From Desulfamplus sp. (GTDB lineage Bacteria > Desulfobacterota > Desulfobacteria > Desulfobacterales > Desulfobacteraceae): 21,422 nt of DNA. Where the stretch lies: assembly GCA_015233755.1 (NCBI GenBank), contig JADFXA010000011.1:1-21422 (forward strand), in the 5' to 3' direction. Shown here in pieces: positions 17,130-21,422 of the stretch (position 1 is its first letter; the number at the start of each line of letters is the position of its first letter). Made by a program: the position numbers and the translations under genes. Under the pieces are notes generated by a model. That model ran no database searches and had not been told where the DNA came from. It was given only the letters and a program-made list of their open reading frames with translations.

Positions 17130-17245
17130 AGCCGAGCGATAAATCGCACGGCTGACGGTAAATAAGTCCACTAAAGTGGACTGTAATAACAGTTGGCTTT
17201 AGCCAACTTCCATCAAGTTAGCCCTGAGCTTTAGCTCTGGGCTAA
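17130..17245. repeat. Array of four REP-like palindromes between livK and livH
   Basis: Four hairpins follow one another. H1 (17130-17153): stem with one mismatch, loop centre TAAA. H2 (17165-17182): AGTCCACT, AA, AGTGGACT. H3 (17191-17208): AGTTGGCT, TT, AGCCAACT. H4 (17218-17245): stem with one mismatch, loop centre TTTA. H1 and H4 share one geometry (outer arm, 1x1 mismatch, 5-bp inner stem, 2-base loop) and H2 and H3 another (8-bp perfect stem, 2-base loop). The loops read AA, AA, TT, TT, so the array is mirror-symmetric in type and orientation. This resembles composite REP elements of the kind mobilised by RAYT transposases; no transposase is in the window. Confidence 0.7.
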
Positions 17246-17312
17246 ACAATTATAATAAGACAATTTTTAATATGAAAATTCCTAAATTGTCGATTATGTT
17301 AAGGTATTATTA

Positions 17313-18188
17313 ATGCAAGAGATAATTCAATATCTTTTTTCTGGCATAACAACAGGCTCTATTTACGCTGTTATTGCTGTGGGGCTTTCAATGCTTTATA
17401 GCTCAACCGAACTTATAAACTTCTCTCATGGCGAATTTGTAATGTTAGGTGCTATGGGAATTGTTACTATATGGGTTCATTTAGCGTTACCTCTTCCTTT
17501 AGCATTTGCCTTGACTGTTGCAGCCGTTGCCTTTATGGGAATGCTATTTGAACGGCTTGCTATAAGAACTGCAAAAAAACATCAACCAATAACGCTTGTC
17601 ATTATTACTGTTGGTGCATCAATTTTGTTACGTGGTGTTGCAATGATAATTTGGGGGAAAGACCCATTCAGCGTACCTCAATTTTCTTCTCACGAATCAA
17701 TTGAGATCGCAGGAGCAGCTTTAGTTCCTCAAAGTCTTTTCATTGTTATTGCTGCATTTATTCTTGCTGGTACTATTCATCTTTTTTTCAAGCAAACCTT
17801 GACTGGTAAGGCAATGGTTGCTTGTGCCGTGAATAAAAAAGCTGCATGGCTTTCGGGGATTCCATCAGAAACTATGGGAGTTCTTGCCTTTATTATAAGT
17901 ACTGGAACTGGTGCGGCTGCTGGAATTTTTATTGCCCCAATAACAATGAGCAGCTATGACATGGGAACAATTCTTGGGCTTAAAGGTTTTTGTGCTGCAA
18001 TGATAGGCGGCCTTGGTAGTCTTTGGGGAGCATTTGCTGGTGGAATATTGCTTGGTGTGCTTGAATCACTTGGAGCTGGCCTTATCTCTTCAGGGCTTAA
18101 AGATGCTATTGCCTTTATTCTGCTTCTTTTAATTTTGTATATTTGTCCGGGTGGTCTTTTTTCTGCAAAGGTTGCAAAACGTTTCTAA
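17313..18188 (+). CDS. livH: Branched-chain amino acid-type ABC transporter permease LivH
   Basis: Inner-membrane permease subunit of a Liv-type importer. The 291-residue product begins MQEIIQYLFSGITTGSIYAVIAVGLSMLYSSTELINFSHGEF, the typical LivH N-terminus, and has about eight hydrophobic segments plus the cytoplasmic-loop sequence GLKGFCAAMIGGLGSLWGAFAGG that contacts the ATPase. ATG 17313 has AAGG at 17301-17304. It pairs with LivM downstream (24 bases apart) and with LivK upstream. Confidence 0.95.
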   Translation: MQEIIQYLFSGITTGSIYAVIAVGLSMLYSSTELINFSHGEFVMLGAMGIVTIWVHLALPLPLAFALTVAAVAFMGMLFERLAIRTAKKHQPITLVIITVGASILLRGVAMIIWGKDPFSVPQFSSHESIEIAGAALVPQSLFIVIAAFILAGTIHLFFKQTLTGKAMVACAVNKKAAWLSGIPSETMGVLAFIISTGTGAAAGIFIAPITMSSYDMGTILGLKGFCAAMIGGLGSLWGAFAGGILLGVLESLGAGLISSGLKDAIAFILLLLILYICPGGLFSAKVAKRF

Positions 18189-18212
18189 TATAAAAACAAC
18201 AGGCTATATATT

Positions 18213-19196
18213 GTGTCTCAACAAAAACGAATATTTATTGAACATACACTCTTTATTATTGCGGTTATTCTCTGCGGTCTTTTGATAGAAAATACCTACT
18301 ACCTCCAGATTATTACCTTTATTGGAATAAACACACTTCTTGCTTTGGGTCTTAATATGCTCATGGGCTATGCTGGACAGGTCTCTCTTGGACATGCTGC
18401 ATTTTATGGGATTGGTGCATACACAACTGCAATTCTCTCTACAACCTTTGGAATATCTCCTTGGATAGCTTTAGTTTGCGCTGTGGGTGGAGCAATCTTT
18501 GTTGCATTTATTGTTGGGCTTCCTACCTTAAAACTATCTGGGTACTATCTTGGTATGGGAACTCTTGGATTTGGCATGATCGTGAACATCATCTTTCGTG
18601 AATGGAGTTCTGTAACTGGAGGCTCATCAGGATTTGTTGGCATACCAATGCTTGAGTTAGGCTCAATTTTATTTGAAGCTGGCAAAAGCTACTTTTTCTT
18701 AGTTTGGGGAGTAGTCTTTGTCGCCATTGTGATTTGCAGAAGAATCCTTGCCTCACGAATGGGACGAGCACTTCGCTCTATCCATGATGGTGAAAATGCC
18801 TCAATGGCAGTTGGAGTTAATACCCATATTCTGAAACTTCAGATTTTTATGTTTAGTGCAGCACTTGGTTCGATTGCTGGATTTTTATACGCCCATTTTG
18901 TTATGTTTATAAGCCCTGACTCTTTTGGTTTTATGGTATCGGTAAAAATGGTTACAATGGTAGTTATCGGTGGTATGGCAAGCGTATGGGGTGCAATTTT
19001 GGGTGCATCTCTTCTCACTTTATTGCCTGAAGTTTTACACAGCTTTCAAGAGTATGAGATGATTATTTTTGGGCTTATTCTTATGATAGTGATGATATTT
19101 ATGCCTCAAGGTTTGACAAGAGGATTGATTGATATTTATGAACATTCACACAAAAGCCGAAGTGGGAGCAAAGCCAATATTAAAAAAACCAATTAA
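18213..19196 (+). CDS. livM: Branched-chain amino acid-type ABC transporter permease LivM
   Basis: Second permease subunit of the Liv-type importer. The 327-residue product starts at GTG 18213 and carries the LivM hallmark LGLNMLMGYAGQVSLGHAAFYGIGAYTTAIL, about nine to ten hydrophobic segments, and the ATPase-contact loop MVVIGGMASVWGAILGA near residues 245-270. No livG or livF ATPase follows, which is unusual because in most bacteria livHMGF are contiguous. The C-terminal tail is short and basic (EHSHKSRSGSKANIKKTN). The next gene starts 18 bases downstream. Confidence 0.95.
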   Translation: MSQQKRIFIEHTLFIIAVILCGLLIENTYYLQIITFIGINTLLALGLNMLMGYAGQVSLGHAAFYGIGAYTTAILSTTFGISPWIALVCAVGGAIFVAFIVGLPTLKLSGYYLGMGTLGFGMIVNIIFREWSSVTGGSSGFVGIPMLELGSILFEAGKSYFFLVWGVVFVAIVICRRILASRMGRALRSIHDGENASMAVGVNTHILKLQIFMFSAALGSIAGFLYAHFVMFISPDSFGFMVSVKMVTMVVIGGMASVWGAILGASLLTLLPEVLHSFQEYEMIIFGLILMIVMIFMPQGLTRGLIDIYEHSHKSRSGSKANIKKTN

Positions 19197-19214
19197 AAGG
19201 ATTTGATCCATTCG

Positions 19215-20798
19215 ATGAAAGCTCCAATTAAGCTAAACAGTATTACAATACGGCTAATTTTATTGAGTGTATCAATTATCCTCTTTAGCTCTTTTACTCA
19301 ATTTTCCATTCTCACCGCTTACTTACGTAAAGACATCACCAAATCAACTTCTATTCAACTATTAACAATAGCCAATTATGTTGCGAGTAATATTGATAGG
19401 GATATTATTCAACGCCGTGAACTGCTCAAAAACATAGCAAAGCAATTCCCACAATCTCTACTACATAATGAAAAAGAGTTACAAAAATGGTTAGGTGACC
19501 GTCACGAAATAAACCCATTATTTTCTCAAGGTATTGCTGTAATCAACCTATCTGGCACAATATTGGGTTGTTATCCTCAATTAGCCTCTCGCGTTAGTAT
19601 CTCTTTTAAAGATCGTGATTATTTCCAAAAAGCTATCAAAGGTGAATATGCGATGGGCTCCCCTGTTTTAGGACGTCTCTCAAAAGTGCCTATTTTGCCT
19701 ATGGCAGAGCCTTTATTCGACAGTAATGGAAAGGTGTGTGCAGTTATAGTTGGGGTCTCATCTCTTCGTTCCTCTAATTTTATGGAAGCCCTATATGTAA
19801 CTCGTATTGGCAAGACAGGTGGGCTTGTTGTGGTTTCTCCTAAAGACAAATTGGTAATTAGTGCATCAGATATGGATATGATTCTTAAGCCAACTCCAGC
19901 TGAGGGCGTTCATCCTCAGCATGATCGGGCTATGAAAGGATTTCGTGGAGTTGGCATTGATGTCAATGCAGGTGGAGTTGAAGAGTTAGCAGCTATTGCT
20001 TCTATTCCCAGCACTGGTTGGTTTCTTGTAGCACGTATGACTACAAAGGAAGTATTTGAACCAATAGGTAGCTTGCGTATTTTTATTATAAAAAGTATGG
20101 TAATCTTAATTCCCGTTTTTTGCATTTTAATGGTTATAGGGCTTAGATACCAACTTAGCCCACTTAGAAAAGCAGCTCAATATGCTGAAAAAATGAGTCA
20201 AGGAGCGATTCCATTTGAATCACTCCCTTTAGTCCGCGATGATGAAGTTGGACACCTAACATCAGCATTTAATGGAGTTCTCTCCAACCTCCTTGAGAGC
20301 CGTGCTGAGATAAGCCGATTGGCAATCACTGATAAACTGACTGGACTTTTTAACCGTTTAAAGATAGACGAGGTTTTACAAAGAGAGATTCTAAAATCTC
20401 AACGATATAATAGCAAACTATCAATAATTCTTGCGGATATAGATAATTTTAAGTGCATTAATGATACTTATGGTCATTTGACTGGCGATAAAATTTTGGT
20501 TGATGTAGCTAAAATAATATCCAGTAGAACTCGTAAAACTGATCTAATTGGAAGGTGGGGCGGAGAAGAGTTTATTGCGATCTGTTTAGAAACTGATATT
20601 GATAATGCAGTTTCCATTGCTGAAGAGATACGTACAAAGATTGAGTCTTATACTTTTGATATCGGAAATAGTGTTACTCTAAGTATTGGAGTTTCAACTT
20701 ACAAATTTATGGATAGCATTGATACTTTAATCGCCCGTGCAGATTCTGCGTTGTATGATGCCAAAAGAAGCGGTAAAAACAAGGTGATGATCTGTTAA
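19215..20798 (+). CDS. Membrane diguanylate cyclase, dCache-HAMP-GGDEF
   Basis: Predicted to make cyclic di-GMP from two GTP in response to a periplasmic signal. About 527 residues: N-terminal transmembrane helix (about 9-32), a periplasmic dCache-type sensor (about 35-280, with RDYFQKAIKGEYAMGSPVLGRLSKVPILPMAEPLFDSNGKV), a second transmembrane helix (about 290-310), HAMP (about 312-365), a GGDEF domain with an intact GGEEF active site (449-453) and an RxxD inhibitory site (RKTD, 440-443) five residues before it. ATG 19215 is preferred over TTG 19203, since AAGGA at 19197-19201 touches the TTG. It follows livM by 18 bases, so it is probably in the same operon; its sensor may detect the transported compound, which is inference. 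Confidence 0.92.
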   Translation: MKAPIKLNSITIRLILLSVSIILFSSFTQFSILTAYLRKDITKSTSIQLLTIANYVASNIDRDIIQRRELLKNIAKQFPQSLLHNEKELQKWLGDRHEINPLFSQGIAVINLSGTILGCYPQLASRVSISFKDRDYFQKAIKGEYAMGSPVLGRLSKVPILPMAEPLFDSNGKVCAVIVGVSSLRSSNFMEALYVTRIGKTGGLVVVSPKDKLVISASDMDMILKPTPAEGVHPQHDRAMKGFRGVGIDVNAGGVEELAAIASIPSTGWFLVARMTTKEVFEPIGSLRIFIIKSMVILIPVFCILMVIGLRYQLSPLRKAAQYAEKMSQGAIPFESLPLVRDDEVGHLTSAFNGVLSNLLESRAEISRLAITDKLTGLFNRLKIDEVLQREILKSQRYNSKLSIILADIDNFKCINDTYGHLTGDKILVDVAKIISSRTRKTDLIGRWGGEEFIAICLETDIDNAVSIAEEIRTKIESYTFDIGNSVTLSIGVSTYKFMDSIDTLIARADSALYDAKRSGKNKVMIC

Positions 20799-20900
20799 AT
20801 TAACCTTGATATATTCTTTAATATTATGCAGTGTTTGTGCAATATATATTACATAATAATACTTTAATTTTAATAGGATAAGGACGGTTAGAAGAGGAAT

Positions 20901-21422
20901 ATGCTGAAAAAAGAAAATAATATCTGTGTATCTCAATCGATTATTAATGAATCAATATTAAAAAACTGGCAAGATATTGTAGATATCTTATCTAAGATGC
21001 TTGATGTACCAGCCGCTCTAATAATGAGATTAAGCGATCCTTATATTGAGGTATTTACTTCGAGCAAAAGCAAAGGAAACCCTTATCACCCAGGAGATAA
21101 AGAACATTTTTTGAATTCAGGCCTATATTGTGAAACTGTAATCAAGACAAATAATAAGCTTATTGTTCCTGACGCACTTGCAGACGAAAAATGGAAAAAC
21201 AACCCTGATGTTAAGTTAAACATGATCTCATATTTAGGTTTTCCGATTCTTTGGCCAGATGATAAACCTTTTGGTACTATTTGTGTTCTTGACAAGAAAG
21301 CAAATGAATATTCACTCATACAAGAGACTCTTATAACGAAATTTCGCAGCATCATAGAGTCAAACCTCGAATTAATTTATATTAACAAAATTCTTGGAGA
21401 TGATAACAAAAAACTATCAGAT
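20901..21422 (+). CDS. GAF-domain signalling protein, 3' partial
   Basis: The frame from ATG 20901 stays open to the window end, giving 174 residues. It reads as a GAF sensor domain: WQDIVDILSKMLDVPAALIMRL, SGLYCETVIKTNNKLIVPDALADEKWKNNPDV, ISYLGFPILWPDDKPFGTICVLDKK. Proteins starting like this usually continue into a histidine kinase or GGDEF output, but nothing beyond the GAF domain is visible, so output is unknown. GAGGA at 20894-20898 is very close to the ATG. The 102-base gap before it is AT-rich, with no recognised element. Confidence 0.85.
   Translation, partial: MLKKENNICVSQSIINESILKNWQDIVDILSKMLDVPAALIMRLSDPYIEVFTSSKSKGNPYHPGDKEHFLNSGLYCETVIKTNNKLIVPDALADEKWKNNPDVKLNMISYLGFPILWPDDKPFGTICVLDKKANEYSLIQETLITKFRSIIESNLELIYINKILGDDNKKLSD

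Noticed and set aside
17130..17245. CRISPR-like array
   Set aside because: The four units differ in sequence, there is no constant repeat and no regular spacer length, and no cas gene is near.
17218..17245. Rho-independent terminator after livK
   Set aside because: The hairpin is followed by AACAATTATAA rather than a T run, so it does not fit an intrinsic terminator; it belongs to the palindrome array.
19203..19214. TTG 19203 as the start of the diguanylate cyclase
   Set aside because: The only Shine-Dalgarno sequence (19197-19201) is one base from it; ATG 19215 is better placed and gives a normal N-terminus.

Overview
The window is about 21.4 kb of AT-rich DNA (roughly one-third G+C by eye), gene-dense, with every recognisable gene on the + strand. 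Gene order, the MurE-MurF fusion, a Desulfobacterota-type radical SAM gene next to ftsZ, a Liv-type transporter and a Cache-GGDEF protein suggest a Gram-negative bacterium of the Desulfobacterota (Desulfobacterales-like). This placement is inference from protein flavour and was not tested by a search. The DNPR motif in the MurE part indicates meso-diaminopimelate peptidoglycan.

Region 1 (1-13889) is a division and cell wall (dcw) cluster: murE-murF (one fused ORF, 5' end outside the window), mraY, murD, ftsW, murG, murC, murB, ftsQ, ftsA, ftsZ. Together these build the UDP-MurNAc-pentapeptide (MurB, C, D, E, F), move it to lipid (MraY, MurG), polymerise it at the septum (FtsW) and assemble the divisome (FtsQ, FtsA, FtsZ). 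There is no ddl between murC and murB. murB, ftsQ and ftsA are tightly packed. A G/C-rich inverted repeat starts at the murG stop and separates murE-murG from murC-ftsZ. A good sigma70-like promoter lies between ftsA and ftsZ. Several enzymes carry Asn/Lys-rich insertions relative to their families.

Region 2 (13890-15814) holds a radical SAM protein with a B12-binding-like N-terminal domain. Its conserved N-terminus continues upstream of the first usable start codon, into a stretch with no start in that frame. A 32-codon ORF ending there would join it by a -1 shift at a run of seven A, so the gene is frameshifted, programmed to frameshift, or affected by a sequencing indel.

Region 3 (15815-20798) is a branched-chain amino-acid-type ABC transporter unit: livK (binding protein), livH and livM (permeases), followed without livG or livF by a membrane dCache-HAMP-GGDEF diguanylate cyclase 18 bases downstream of livM. 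Between livK and livH lies an array of four different short palindromes arranged in mirror symmetry, resembling REP-type elements. Region 4 (20799-21422) is the start of a GAF-domain signalling protein cut by the window end. No RNA genes, CRISPR arrays or transposase genes were seen, and no stretch above 300 bases lacks a gene.
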